In this document: positions 25,961-36,576 of the stretch, piece by piece | Layout: every line of letters begins with the position of its first letter | How positions within the stretch are numbered: position 1 is the stretch's first letter | Assembly: GCF_047495875.1 (NCBI RefSeq) | Contig: NC_092471.1 | Coordinates: forward strand, 18,931,001-18,995,000 | Source of the DNA: Pithys albifrons albifrons | Taxonomy: Eukaryota > Chordata > Aves > Passeriformes > Thamnophilidae | DNA length: 64,000 nt | Reading direction: 5' to 3' | Made by a program: the position numbers and the translations under genes | Notes under the pieces: generated by a model | The model's input: only the letters and a program-made list of their open reading frames with translations | What the model was told of the DNA's origin: nothing | Databases searched by the model: none

Positions 25961-26162
25961 CGTGCAGGGCATTGGGATTCGCCCGTGGTGAGGCACAGCA
26001 GGAGGGTCTGTCCCCCCACAATCCTGTGGTTTTGGGGCGTTTCGTGTGACCTCAGGTGTGTTTGTGCTAGACAGAGCTGACTCTAATCCAGGCTGACAGT
26101 TCCAAAAAACAAGTGCAAATTGCTAGGACTGTTGTCTGTCAGGACATTCACTGCCCTGCCTC

Positions 26163-26757
26163 GCTAACCATGGACGTTCCCCCCCCCCCCCCTCCAACTG
26201 TGGCCATTCATTCCCTTCTAACCATCAACATTCCTCCCTTCTAACCATAGACATTCATTCCCTTCCAACCATGGAAATTCCACCTCTCTAACCATGGACA
26301 TTCCACCTCTCTAACCATGGACATTCCACCTCTCCAACCATGGACATTCCACCTCTCCAACCATGAACATTCCTCCTCTCTAACCATGGGCATTCCTCCC
26401 TTCTAACCATGGCCATTCATTCCCTTCCAACCATGGACATTCCACCCCTCTAACCATGGACATTCCACCCCTCCAACCATGGACTTTCCACCCCTCCAAC
26501 CATGGACTTTCCACCCCTCCAACCATGGACTTTCCACCCCTCCAACCATGGACTTTCCACCCCTCCAACCATGGACTTTCCACCCCTCCAACCATGGACA
26601 TTCCACCCCTCCAACCATGGACATTCCACCCCTCTAACCATGGACATTCCTCCCTTCTAACCATGGACATTCATTCCCTTCCAACCATGGACATTCCACC
26701 CCTCTAACCATGGACATTCCACCCCTCTAACCATGGACATTCCTCCTGTCTAACCAT
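26163..26757. repeat. 23-bp minisatellite, about 26 copies
   Basis: Tandem units of about 23 bp each start AACCATGGACATTCC and end in a CT-rich spacer (ACCCCTCC or TCCCTTCT). Two spacer types alternate, and five central copies share a derived ACTTTCC variant (about 26,475-26,590), which points to recent local expansion. Open frames on both strands (for example repeats of HGWRGG) are repeat artefacts. Confidence 0.95.
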
Positions 26758-26759
26758 GG

Positions 26760-29700
26760 CAGGATTTCCCTCTCACCTGTGGTGAATCACAGACAGCTGG
26801 CACACCATATAAAAGCTGGGTTATTCCTGGTTTCCAATCTGAGCCTTAATTAATTGCTTGCCACACTTCCCACGTGCTGTAGGGCTCAATTTTCCTGCAG
26901 TTTTCCCCCTCTCCCCAGACACTGTCCAAGGGCAGGTGTGTTCCCTGCAGGGTCAGCTCATCTCCCTCGTGGCATTCTGGCACAGAAGTGAAATCAGGAG
27001 TCAGGGAGACAAAGTGGGGAAAAACCTGTGGCTGAAAAGAAGTAGAAGAGAAAGCACTGCAGTCTGGTTTGGAGCTGGGGGGGTTTAAGGAGAGGGAAAG
27101 GTGAAGGCTCTGCAGACTTGTCTCCCATACAGGGACTCCCACAGAGTCTTGGAAGATCCATTTTAATGCCTAAAAACATCTTGCAAAGGCCTTGCAAGTA
27201 AATCATCTTCATTTTCAAGCAGTAGAGGATACACAGAGGAGAAACATATTCCTGAGAGTTCACACAGTTTCAGGAGGCCCACAAGACACCTTTGTTTCTC
27301 CTTTTGGCTGTTTATTATTATAATAATAGTGAGATCACTCTGGTGTTGAGGGTGTGTTGCATTTAAAGGCTGTTGAAACTGTTACATAGAAAGATACAAG
27401 CCCAACTCCTAAAGAGAATGAAGGGGGTTTATATATTGACAGTTCAATTTCTCCTGTCAGACGTGAGAACTCAGAGGCAGCTGCAGTGTCTGTGCTGGAG
27501 AGGATGGGGAGTAAGGGCCATATTTCTCACCAGTTTTCCTTGCACACCAGGAAGGAAGATCCCCAAATCCTTAGCAATGGAGAGCAGAAGCAATCCCAGT
27601 TTCACCTGCAGCAGATGAGGGTTCCAAACTGTGTTTGTGTTGCAGTAACCAGAACCTACAGCACGGGAGTTTATTACAGCTGTAGCAGGACAGGTGGTAC
27701 CTGATCCAGCATAACTTGGAGTGCCAGAGAGGTGACACCTAACCCAGCATAAAACTTGCCTGCAGAAGGTTCACCTGCTCTGTTTTTAAAAGGGAATTGG
27801 AGTTGGGTGAGTTTAAATCAGACCAGTCCTTTGCATGGTTGGTGCAATTACAGTTCGAGTTACTGCAGGGTCCAACCATGACCCAACAGCTCTGGTTTGA
27901 CTGTTCAGTGGGAGTAAAATGCAAGAAGAAAAACTAAGGAGAGAGAATGGAATGTCACAAAGTAATTTTGCAGTGTCCATGCACCAAAACATTCCTCATG
28001 GGGAAAAGTAGCCTGAGCCACGAGAGATGGATCTTTTTATTTGAGTGCCCCTTGTTTTGTGGAAAGAAAACTCCACATCCAGTGAGGTTTTAGAGAGGGA
28101 CGTTTATCCCAGGCCTGGGTGCAGGGGGGAAGCTCCTCCAAGAACATGCACCCCTGGTGGAGTGAACAACTGCTTTATATGCAAGTTCTACATATTTATT
28201 ATTTCTCATGCATAAACATTATTTTCTTAGAGAGGGCAGGGTTATTATAATGAGTTTCAAGAACTCATTTCCCTTCCTGTGCCTGCGTTTTCCCTCCTGG
28301 GAATTCGGGGCAGGGTCTCTGCTGGGCTTTGGGGATGAAGTTGATGGTCCTCCTCCTGTGAACTTTTTACCTTTTGCTCAAAACTGCCCCAAACCAGCTT
28401 TGTTGGCACCTGCAACTGGTCTAATTGGCCAATTTCTCTCCTTATCTTGTTCTTTTGACATGTTTCCTGGTTTATCTTCATTTCATGGGGTATCCCGGCT
28501 GTTTTAATTAGTCCAACAGGCTCTGGGGCCTCTTGGTGTGGCACCTTCAAGGACAGGTCTGTGCCTTGTGAGTTTTGCTGTATGTTCTACAGTTAATTTT
28601 ATAATAACTACTAAGCAAATTCTATGATAGGTATATCAATTAATAACATTATCAATTAATAAGCACAAGTCCCCCCAGTCAGCTACCCCTGAGTGGCTGG
28701 AGAGGAAGACCCTGTGGCTGAGCGTGTGGGCACACTCATTTCTGACAGGCACCTTTGAAGCAGGGAAAGGATCCATCCCGTTGTCCAGCATGGCTGGTTC
28801 AGGGAGCAGATGATGGCCCACAGTCTGTCATGGACACAGCCCTGCACTGGCAGTTGCCAGGGCAGGCCCCAGGGTGGGTGCTGGCCATGGGCACCGCGGC
28901 AGGACGGCCCAAAGCGCCGGGGACATCGGGGCGAGGGGGCTGGGACAGAGGGAGGATGCAGGAAACTGAATCCCACCTTTCCTCCCCACCTTTGCTGGAT
29001 ACCAGGCAAGGTCAGAGAAGGATAAAAGTGGGGTTGTTTTACACCAGTAGCCCAAGTAGCAAAATGTTTGGGGTTAGTTATTGAGCAAATGGGAGTGGAG
29101 CACATTCTGTTTGAGTGGAGGGAGGGAATGATGCTTTGTGCTCCTGGAACAGCCTCCTGGTGTTCAACGACATCTGCCAACTCATTCTGTTTGGTTCATT
29201 CTTTCCCCCTCAAGAAAATACTTATAACTGATTAATCTTACCAGAAGTCTTGAAAACCATCAAATGGCAAAGCAAGAGAGGAATAAAACATTAATCTTCG
29301 TGTGTGTGGGTGAGCTCAGAATCTTCAGGCAGATGTTTCCCAGTTTGGTGGGAGATGAACCCCCCTCAAGGTGCAGAGATGGCAGCGGATCCTGCTGGTT
29401 CACACCTCACTGGGTGTGAAAACTTGGAGCTGAGGTCCAGGGCAGACAGCTGAGGAAAAGTCCCTCCCTCAGTGTGATTTGGTGCATTTATTCCCAAACG
29501 CCCTCAGGGAGTCAATCAGGTACAGAATAAGCTCTGATTTTTCAAAACCACTTAGTGGATTTCAGTATCCAGTTGACATTAATAACTATTAATGACCTGT
29601 GCACACACATCTCCTTAACAGCTTTGGCAAAATTAAGGTTGGTATAGCAGCATATTTCAAAAAGCTTGTAGGGGAAAATATATTTGCAAAGAGAACTTCA

Positions 29701-30803
29701 CAGTATAGGGGAAAAATCCAGAATCTATAGCAAAAGCCTGATATAATTCCTACTTAAGTGTTTTCAATTTGCTACCATATGTATAGCAAAAGAGAATTAC
29801 AACACTTTTCCATGCTAAGTTTAATGTCATTTCCTTCAACGAGGGTAAATAAATTTGCTTTAAATCCCCCAGGGTTTTAAAAACTGCTTGTTAGATATGC
29901 AGTGATAGATGAGGAAAATGCTGGTTTGTTGGGTTTTTTTCTCTAAAAAGATATTAAAATAACATATTCTCAATATAGATAAGTAATAATCCAAATGCAG
30001 TGAGGTGAGGAAATCTGAGTCTCTTGGGAGCTTCTAAACCTGAAGCAAAAAAATTAAAGACCTGCCAAACTCAGATCCTTGTATACTCAAATAATGGCAG
30101 AGCCAGGAATGGAGCAGAAAGATGAAGTCAATTGTCACTGATGTACCAGCCCAGAACAAGCTGGGCAGGAGTTCTGACTTTCCCCACAGTACCCAGGGTT
30201 AAAGCTGGGCTGCTCTTACCTGTTTCACTTGATTTTGGTTTTCTGCAGCTTCTAAAAGGAAGTTACATACAAAGAGTGTGATAAATGCAGGATGTATAAA
30301 GTTGTGCTGAATATGCTGGGGAAATGCAGTGGGAAACAGAAATTCCTCAGGCTGTTGTGGTCACTGCTGCAGGTAACAGAGGAGAGAAAATATTCAGGGT
30401 TTTAACACACAAACGGCTCTTGGAGGGGTAAAATCCATTTCCACTTTCACTGGAGTGATCTGGAGGATGGATCTGAATCTGCACAATGGGAAAAGCCCAA
30501 AGGATTTCAATCATGATATTTACTTAATTAGGTGCTGTTGCACCTCAAAAATTCAGGCTTTAGAAGACTAAGCAGTTAGAGCAGAGTGTGGCAGTTTATA
30601 CAACCCCACCATGGAGATGCTTGGCCATGTAACCAGAGTGCTTTGTACCTGATCCCCGTTCAGGCCAAACTAACCAAGTCAAGTATTTCCCCCTTTGGCC
30701 GAAAAGGTTCCCAGCCATGCCCTTGACCGGCTCAACAGTAATAAAACATAGGGAAAAAACCTCTTGTAATGTCATGGAGTCATATCTTGTTGTGCTGAGA
30801 TTG
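26760..30803. other. intergenic, no gene recognised
   Basis: Apart from an LTR-like block at about 28.1-28.6 kb, no coding frame, RNA gene or TE was recognised. The stretch just below 30.8 kb would be the UPRT 3' UTR if that locus is transcribed. Confidence 0.4.
28085..28600 (-). mobile_element. candidate solo LTR
   Basis: Read on the minus strand, a TATAAA box (28,174-28,179) is followed about 70 bp later by a GATAAA poly(A)-like signal near 28,102, the spacing of a short LTR R region. No internal genes and no confirmed target-site duplication. Boundaries and family are uncertain. Confidence 0.28.
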
Positions 30804-31028
30804 TCAGTCTGTCCCAAAATACTTCTGTCTGAAGTCTGTTGGTGCAACAGGATGCACTTCTGTAGTTAAAATGGTGATTTCTGGGAACTCCTCAATGATG
30901 GATTTGGCACCTTTGGAGAGACACCAAAGGTCTCAACTTGCCATAAGTGTAGAGCAGGATAACGACACCTGGTTGTACATCATGTTCTACAGGCACTTTG
31001 ACATCCTCAGTGACAGTGTTACCAGGAC
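30804..31028 (-). pseudogene. UPRT: UPRT terminal exon(s), frame disrupted
   Basis: After a CCTCTCTAG acceptor (base 31,028) the frame reads SPGNTVTEDVKVPVEHDVQP and then GVVILL, recognisably the PRPP-binding stretch of the uracil phosphoribosyltransferase homologue, but with Pro where the family has Thr in the STGNT loop. The frame then runs into unrelated residues and stops at 30,892. A different frame resumes the family sequence: GAKSIIEEFPEITILTTEVH, then PVAPTDFRQKYFGTD, with its natural stop at 30,804-30,806. Between the two blocks (30,912-30,951) lie 40 bases where about 21 are expected, a net frame shift. Mammals may split these two blocks between exons, so a vanished or degraded intron is one explanation. 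A sequencing error alone would not explain the extra 19 bases. Confidence 0.7.
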
Positions 31029-31770
31029 CTAGAGAGGGAAAAACAGATTTTATTTTCCCCCCTGGCTGGCAAACGTGTTCTTGACCATCCAAGAATAGCC
31101 ATGTGCAACTGAATGATGATTCTGGCCTTTCTCCTTTGAAAACTCTCACCTCTGCAGGCATCAGGTGTAGAAAACTTGTCTCCTGTTGAACAAGCTTCAT
31201 CTCTCTTGTGAAAAAGCCAACTCTGCCAGGGTTTAAGCACAGAAGTTGGATTTTATTAAAACCCTGAGGCAAGAAAGCTCATCTAAAATAGTCAAATGGA
31301 AATCAAAATCTCCACAGGTACAAGAGAATGAAATCTTAGACTGGAAAAGTTACCTCATCATCCTGACAAACTCTTCACCCTGGTTTCCAGATTAATTTTT
31401 TTTTGCATTATTTAATTTTAAAGTCATTTATTTCTATTTTATAATACTAATCCAAAAATTGTTTTTAATCCCAAGAGAAAAATTCTGTTTGAGTCTTTCC
31501 TCATGGCAAAATTTAAAAAATTCCATTTATATCAAGTCCTAATCTTCAGCCTTTCTCCCCAGCACAGCCATGCCCAAAGGATTTGCTCTGCATCGCCGCT
31601 GGTGCAGCTGATTGAGGTGTGTCCTGGCACAGCCTGAGAAATTCCCTACTCTGGCACCCAAACCAACAGAAAACCTCATCAGAGGCCCTGCAATTAGGAA
31701 GTTTTCCTCTCAGTGCAGGCCCTCCTGGCCCAGAGCAGCCTGACTGCCCACACAGGGGCCAGACACTCAC
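31029..31770 (-). other. UPRT: UPRT intron
   Basis: Donor A|GTGAGTGTCT at 31,770 and acceptor CCTCTCTAG at 31,029 bound about 0.74 kb with no repeats recognised. The presence of a normal spliceosomal intron excludes a processed (retrocopied) pseudogene. Confidence 0.7.
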
Positions 31771-31932
31771 TCAGGATGGGGTACATGAGCAGAACTTTCC
31801 TCCTGTAGATGTCTGGAGGGAACTTGGCGTAGTACACCTTGGCGCGCTGCGTCTCCTCGTCGCTCTGGATCAGGATCTTCCCGATGCGGATGGACCGGCA
31901 GCAGTCCCGGAGGCCCTGCTCCATGGCCTCTC
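31771..31932 (-). CDS. UPRT: UPRT internal exon, intact
   Basis: This 162-bp exon encodes EAMEQGLRDCCRSIRIGKIL, then IQSDEETQRAKVYYAKFPPD, then IYRRKVLLMYPIL, which as I remember it is identical or nearly so to the corresponding exon of vertebrate UPRT. That protein belongs to the uracil phosphoribosyltransferase family of pyrimidine salvage, although animal members are thought to have lost residues for uracil binding. The acceptor is CTCCCTGCAG|GA and the donor ATCCTGA|GTGAGT, in phase with the next exon. Upstream exons (N-terminal region and the GYKYEGV block) were sought on the minus strand up to 48 kb and not found. The acceptor directly abuts a large minisatellite. Confidence 0.8.
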
Positions 31933-31935
31933 CTG

Positions 31936-33750
31936 CAGGGAGCAGGGGACAGTGTCAGCCACGGGGTCACAGCCCCTCTGCAGGGCAGGGGACAGTGCCA
32001 GCCCTGAGACACAGCCCCTCTGCAGGGCAGGGGACAGTGCCAGCCCCGGGGCCACAGCCCCTCTGCAGGGCAGGGGACAGACAGCCCTGAGACACAGCCC
32101 CTCTGCAGGGCAGGGGACAGACACAGCCCTGAGACACAGCCCCTCTGCAGGGCAGGGGACAGTGCCAGCCCTGAGACACAGCCCCTCTGCAGGGCAGGGG
32201 ACAGACACAGCCCCTCTGCAGGGCAGGGACAGTGCCAGCCACGGGACCACAGCCCCTCTGCAGGGCAGGGACAGTGCCAGCCCTGAGACACAGCCCCTCT
32301 GCAGGGCAGGGACAGTGCCAGCCCTGAGACACAGCCCCTCTGCAGGGCAGGGACAGTGCCAGCCCTGAGACACAGCCCCTCTGCAGGGCAGGGACAGTGC
32401 CAGCCCTGAGACACAGCCCCTCTGCAGGGCAGGGGACAGTGCCAGCCCTGAGACACAGCCCCTCTGCAGGGCAGGGGACAGACAGCCCTGAGACACAGCC
32501 CCTCTGCAGGGCAGGGGACAGTGCCAGCCCTGAGACACAGCCCCTCTGCAGGGCAGGGGACAGACAGCCCTGAGACACAGCCCCTCTGCAGGGCAGGGGA
32601 CAGTGCCAGCCCTGAGACACAGCCCCTCTGCAGGGCAGGGGTCAGTGCCAGCCCTCAGACACAGCCCCTCTGCAGGGCAGGGGACAGACACAGCCCTGAG
32701 ACACAGCCCCTCTGCAGGGCAGGGGACAGACAGCCCTGAGACACAGCCCCTCTGCAGGGCAGGGGACAGACAGCCCTGAGACACAGCCCCTCTGCAGGGC
32801 AGGGGACAGACACAGCCCTGAGACACAGCCCCTCTGCAGGGCAGGGGACAGACAGCCCTGAGATACAGCCCCTCTGCAGGGCAGGGGACAGTGCCAGCCC
32901 TGAGACACAGCCCCTCTGCAGGGCAGGGAACAGTGCCAGCCCTGAGACACAGCCCCTCTGCAGGGCAGGGGACAGTGCCAGCCCTGAGACACAGCCCCTC
33001 TGCAGGGCAGGGGACAGTGCCAGCCCTGAGACACAGCCCCTCTGCAGGGCAGGGGACAGTGCCAGCCCTGTGTCACAACCCCTCTGCAGGGCAGGGGACA
33101 GACACAGCCCTGAGACACAGCCCCTCTGCAGGGCAGGGGACAGTGCCAGCCCTGAGACACAGCCCCTCTGCAGGGCAGGGGACAGACAGCCCTGAGACAC
33201 AGCCCCTCTGCAGGGCAGGGGACAGTGCCAGCCCTGAGACACAGCCCCTCTGCAGGGCAGGGACAGTGCCAGCCACGGGGCCACAGCCCCTCTGCAGGGC
33301 AGGGACAGTGCCAGCCCCGGGGCCACAGCCCCTCTGCAGGGCAGGGGACAGTGCCAGCCCTGAGACACAGCCCCTCTGCAGGGCAGGGGACAGACACAGC
33401 CCTGAGACACAGCCCCTCTGCAGGGCAGGGGACAGTGCCAGCCATGGGGTCACAGCCCCTCTGCAGGGCAGGGAACAGTGCCAGCCATGGGGTCACAGCC
33501 CCTCTGCAGGGCAGGGGACAGTGCCAGCCCTGAGACACAGCCCCTCTGCAGGGCAGGGGACAGACACAGCCCCTCTGCAGGGCAGGGGACAGACACAGCC
33601 CCACTGCAGGGGAAGGGACAGACACAGCCCCTCTGCAGGGCAGGGGACAGACACAGCCCCGCTGCAGGGTAGGGGACAGACACAGCCCCACTGCAGGGGA
33701 AGGGACAGACACAGCCCCACTGCAGGGGACAGACACAGCCCCACCACTGT
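31936..33750. repeat. minisatellite of about 36-43 bp units, about 44 copies
   Basis: Tandem units contain CACAGCCCCTCTGCAGGGCA followed by GGGGACAGTGCCAGCCCTGAGA or shorter variants lacking GTGCC (ACAGACAGCCC, ACAGACACAGCCC). Higher-order mixing of the long and short forms is evident. The last copies (33,590-33,740) are a distinct group with CCACTGCAGGGGAAGG. On the minus strand every unit carries CCCTGCCCTGCAGAGGGG, close in form to the real acceptor of the adjoining UPRT exon. Long open frames on both strands, up to 364 codons, are repeat artefacts. Confidence 0.95.
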
Positions 33751-34989
33751 GCTGGTGGACAGCTCTGAGAGGAGAGGGTTGGTTTTCTCAGTTCTAACTG
33801 TTTAAACCACTCGAAGCTCTTCCTTTTGCTCTGTTCAGACAGCAAACCGAGTCCCCTCGGCATTCCTGAGCCCCTGGGGGTTGGTGCTCCCACACAGCCG
33901 TGCTGGGCTCTCAGAGGGCAGAGCTGGCAGTGGCAGAACCAGCGGGTGGGGTTTGGGGACCATCTGTGAGATGTGCCCACAGACCCCCCCGGGGCAGAGT
34001 GTGGGGCAGGGGCTGTGGGGCTGATGGATCTGACACCACAGACCCCAAGGTTTGCACAGTAACTGTGCCATGGAGTGTGGCTGGAGTGGGGCCCTGGCTC
34101 CGGGCAGGAATGGGCAGTGGGAACCAGGGCAGGGCAGTGGCCCCTCACACGGGGGAGAAGAGGCCAGAGATCTGTTGCAGCCATTTGTTGCCTGGAAAGT
34201 TAATGAAAGATATTCCTGGACATTCTGTGATCAAGGATATCCAAGAAACAATAACAACTAGTAATAAATTCCAAAAAATTATGGACTAATAAATAATTTC
34301 AAGGAGATACTGTAACATTACAAAAAGTAGGCTTTGCCCTGTAGCCAGATATTTTCCTTAATGTCATGGCTTACATGATCTTACCTTACTTCGTTCCTTT
34401 TTCTCAGTCAAAATATGGTGAAAGTCAATATGACAAATATTAATTGGACTGCAAACAAACCGATAGGTCTCCAAGTGTAATTATAAGCAGAAGCACCACG
34501 GAACTCGGCAGAGCTCCCTTCCTGTCGGATCTTGACCCCACACAGTTAATGTGTGATCAATGACCTGCAAGAAAATGCCAAATCATTACTGGTGATCTGC
34601 AGCTGCACAGAAGTTGGAGCAGGTCTCTAACACCAAACCTAATCTGGATCACTTAATGAGCTGAGCTTAAATAAACAACTTGTTTTTCAATGCCACCAGA
34701 TGTAAAGTCGTTAGCCTAAGAATGGAGCAGCAGCTGGACCAAGGGGTGGGTGACAAAGTCATGGAAAACAGAGACTCAGAAGAGGAATAATCAGCTGAAG
34801 ATGAGCTCCTAATGAGGTGCTCTGCCAAGAGGAGCCAAAAAGGGGGGTACCAAGGAAGACTAAGTATGTATGGGCTCCAGGAAAGCTTCCCTCGGGGCTG
34901 GAAAACACACCTCTGTGAGAAACACCCAAGGAACACAGTTTGCTAAGAAATAAAAGGTGAGGCACATTTGAAGGAAGGCTCATGGCACA

Positions 34990-35172
34990 TTTAACACTAA
35001 AGGGGGGTGAGGCCCTGGCACAGGTTGGGCCATCCCTGGAAGTGTCCAAGGCCAGGCTGGATGGGGCTTGGAGCAACCTGGGCTGGTGGAAGGTGTCCCT
35101 GCCCATGGCAGGGGGTGGAACGAGATAATTTTTAAGATCTGCTCTAACCCAAACCAGTCTGTGATTCTATGA
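34990..35172 (+). mobile_element. CR1 LINE 3' fragment
   Basis: Carries the CR1 3' pattern: CCCTGGCACAGGTTGGGCCA, GAAGTGTCCAAGGCCAGGCT, CTTGGAGCAACCTGGGCTGG, CCCTGCCCATGGCAGGGGGT, and the terminal GTGATTCTATGAC. About 180 bp, severely 5'-truncated. Confidence 0.85.
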
Positions 35173-36019
35173 CTTATCTGGCAAGGTGGTGCTTGGTAGT
35201 TGAACATCAATCCAGGTGGCTGGATATTTTTAGAAGTGGGGAAAGCTGTCCATTGAAACACCCACAATTGGCCGACTGTGGCAGAGTTCCTGTCACTGCA
35301 GAATCACTGGAAATACTTAATGAGCAAGTGTTTTTCCAAAGGAGACGCTCTGGTTTGAACAAGAATTAATTCAGAGGAATCCGGCTGCCTTCATTAGGCA
35401 GGAATTGGGAGCAGCTTATTAGAACAGCTCCTGCTAGATTTGTTCTGAATAAATACAGAAATGCTGTGGCTGCAGGCAGGGCCAAAGGGAGCAGAGAACC
35501 AGGCAGGCACAACCTCCTTCTCCCTTCTCAGGCCCGGGCCATATTCCACACTTTTTTTCGCATTTTTAACATTATCTGTGTGAGTCATGGCTGCTCTCAG
35601 CAGCAGCATCCTCGGGGCACATCAGCATTTGCAAAACAACAGCTACCAAAACGTGCCTCTGACGGTTTATGTGCCTTTTGCTTTAATTCCCTGCTGGAAG
35701 AGCAGGATAAGCCACCGGGAAACTTAAGCATGCCACGAAGTGAGAATACAACGAAGTCCCAGCAGCTTTATTGCTGTCTCTGGGCATTTTGAAGGTGCCC
35801 ATCGGGTCTCGGTTGTTGTTTAAGGGAAGGAAGGACTCTGGGCAGGTTTTATCCCTTCATTCATTTATGTGGAGAAGCCAGAATGGAGGTTGTAAGAGTC
35901 AAAATCCTTAAGAGAAAAATGCAAGGGAGAAAAAGTGGGAAACACAAGATGGGACTGGAGGAAAGGAGATATAAAGAAAAGATATGAAGAAGAGAGATGT
36001 TTCCAAGATTTTTTGTTAA

Positions 36020-36576
36020 TCAGTGTTGATTCAGGGACACCTCAACAAAATAGATTTTATTCCTTCTCTATAAAATCATAATGATCTTTACTAATTTTTA
36101 ATCAGACCTGTATTAACTTTGTATTTTATATTAATTTTTGATTTTATCTCATAGCCAAGTTTGTCAGTTATCTTAACGAGGCATAATTTCTGACAAAGAG
36201 GAATTTAACCCTGTAGCTGTAAACTGGACTTTAAGAAATAAACCAAAACCTTGTTTAGATTAGAGACTAAGCTGTAAGAAATAAATCAGAAAACCTGTCT
36301 AGGTTGAGGCTTGAAGCTGTAACATTGTTTAGTTAAAAGGAAATATAGGGCTGTAGAGATAAGAGCAGCCCATTAGATCTGTTAAAAGTCACCCTAAATA
36401 TCCTGCTTAACTCTGGGGAGGGGTTATCGGTTGTAACTAAGTGTATAAACCTGGAAACCCAAAAGTCTCGTTGAACATGTCTTTGGTGGAATTACCCCCG
36501 TGTTCCCAGCGCTGAATAAAAGGAAGAATTTTGTTCTAGTCTATTAGATGTGATTGTTTCTTCACTCAGTGTTGAT
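36020..36576 (+). mobile_element. candidate solo LTR
   Basis: TATAAAC at 36,444-36,450 is followed 70 bp later by AATAAA at 36,515-36,520, then a T-rich segment, the arrangement of an LTR promoter and R region. The 11-mer TCAGTGTTGAT occurs at both ends (about 36,020 and 36,566). This is longer than usual retroviral target duplications and may be chance. No internal genes. Confidence 0.35.

Larger units (their letters stand above)
24650..26030 (-). promoter_or_regulatory. RLIM: CpG-island promoter of RLIM
   Basis: Extremely GC- and CpG-rich, bracketed by ordinary sequence. It lies upstream of RLIM in the correct orientation and is the only strong CpG island upstream of the first coding exon. 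Two GGCCGCCATTTT motifs (about 25,453 and 25,601), whose complement AAAATGGCGGCC is a YY1-type site, mark likely start-site regions. No TATA box. Open frames on both strands through the island are compositional. Bidirectional activity is possible but unproven. Confidence 0.65.

Noticed and set aside
24516..26080. Several 200-240-codon frames on both strands in the GC-rich block
   Set aside because: Composition effect of the CpG island, with overlapping Arg/Pro/Gly-rich frames, no domains and no agreement between strands.
31767..34184. Long open frames (up to 364 codons) across the 42-bp array on both strands
   Set aside because: The peptide is a translation of the minisatellite (AEGLCLRAGTVP or SAGQGTVPALRH) in several frames at once; not a gene.
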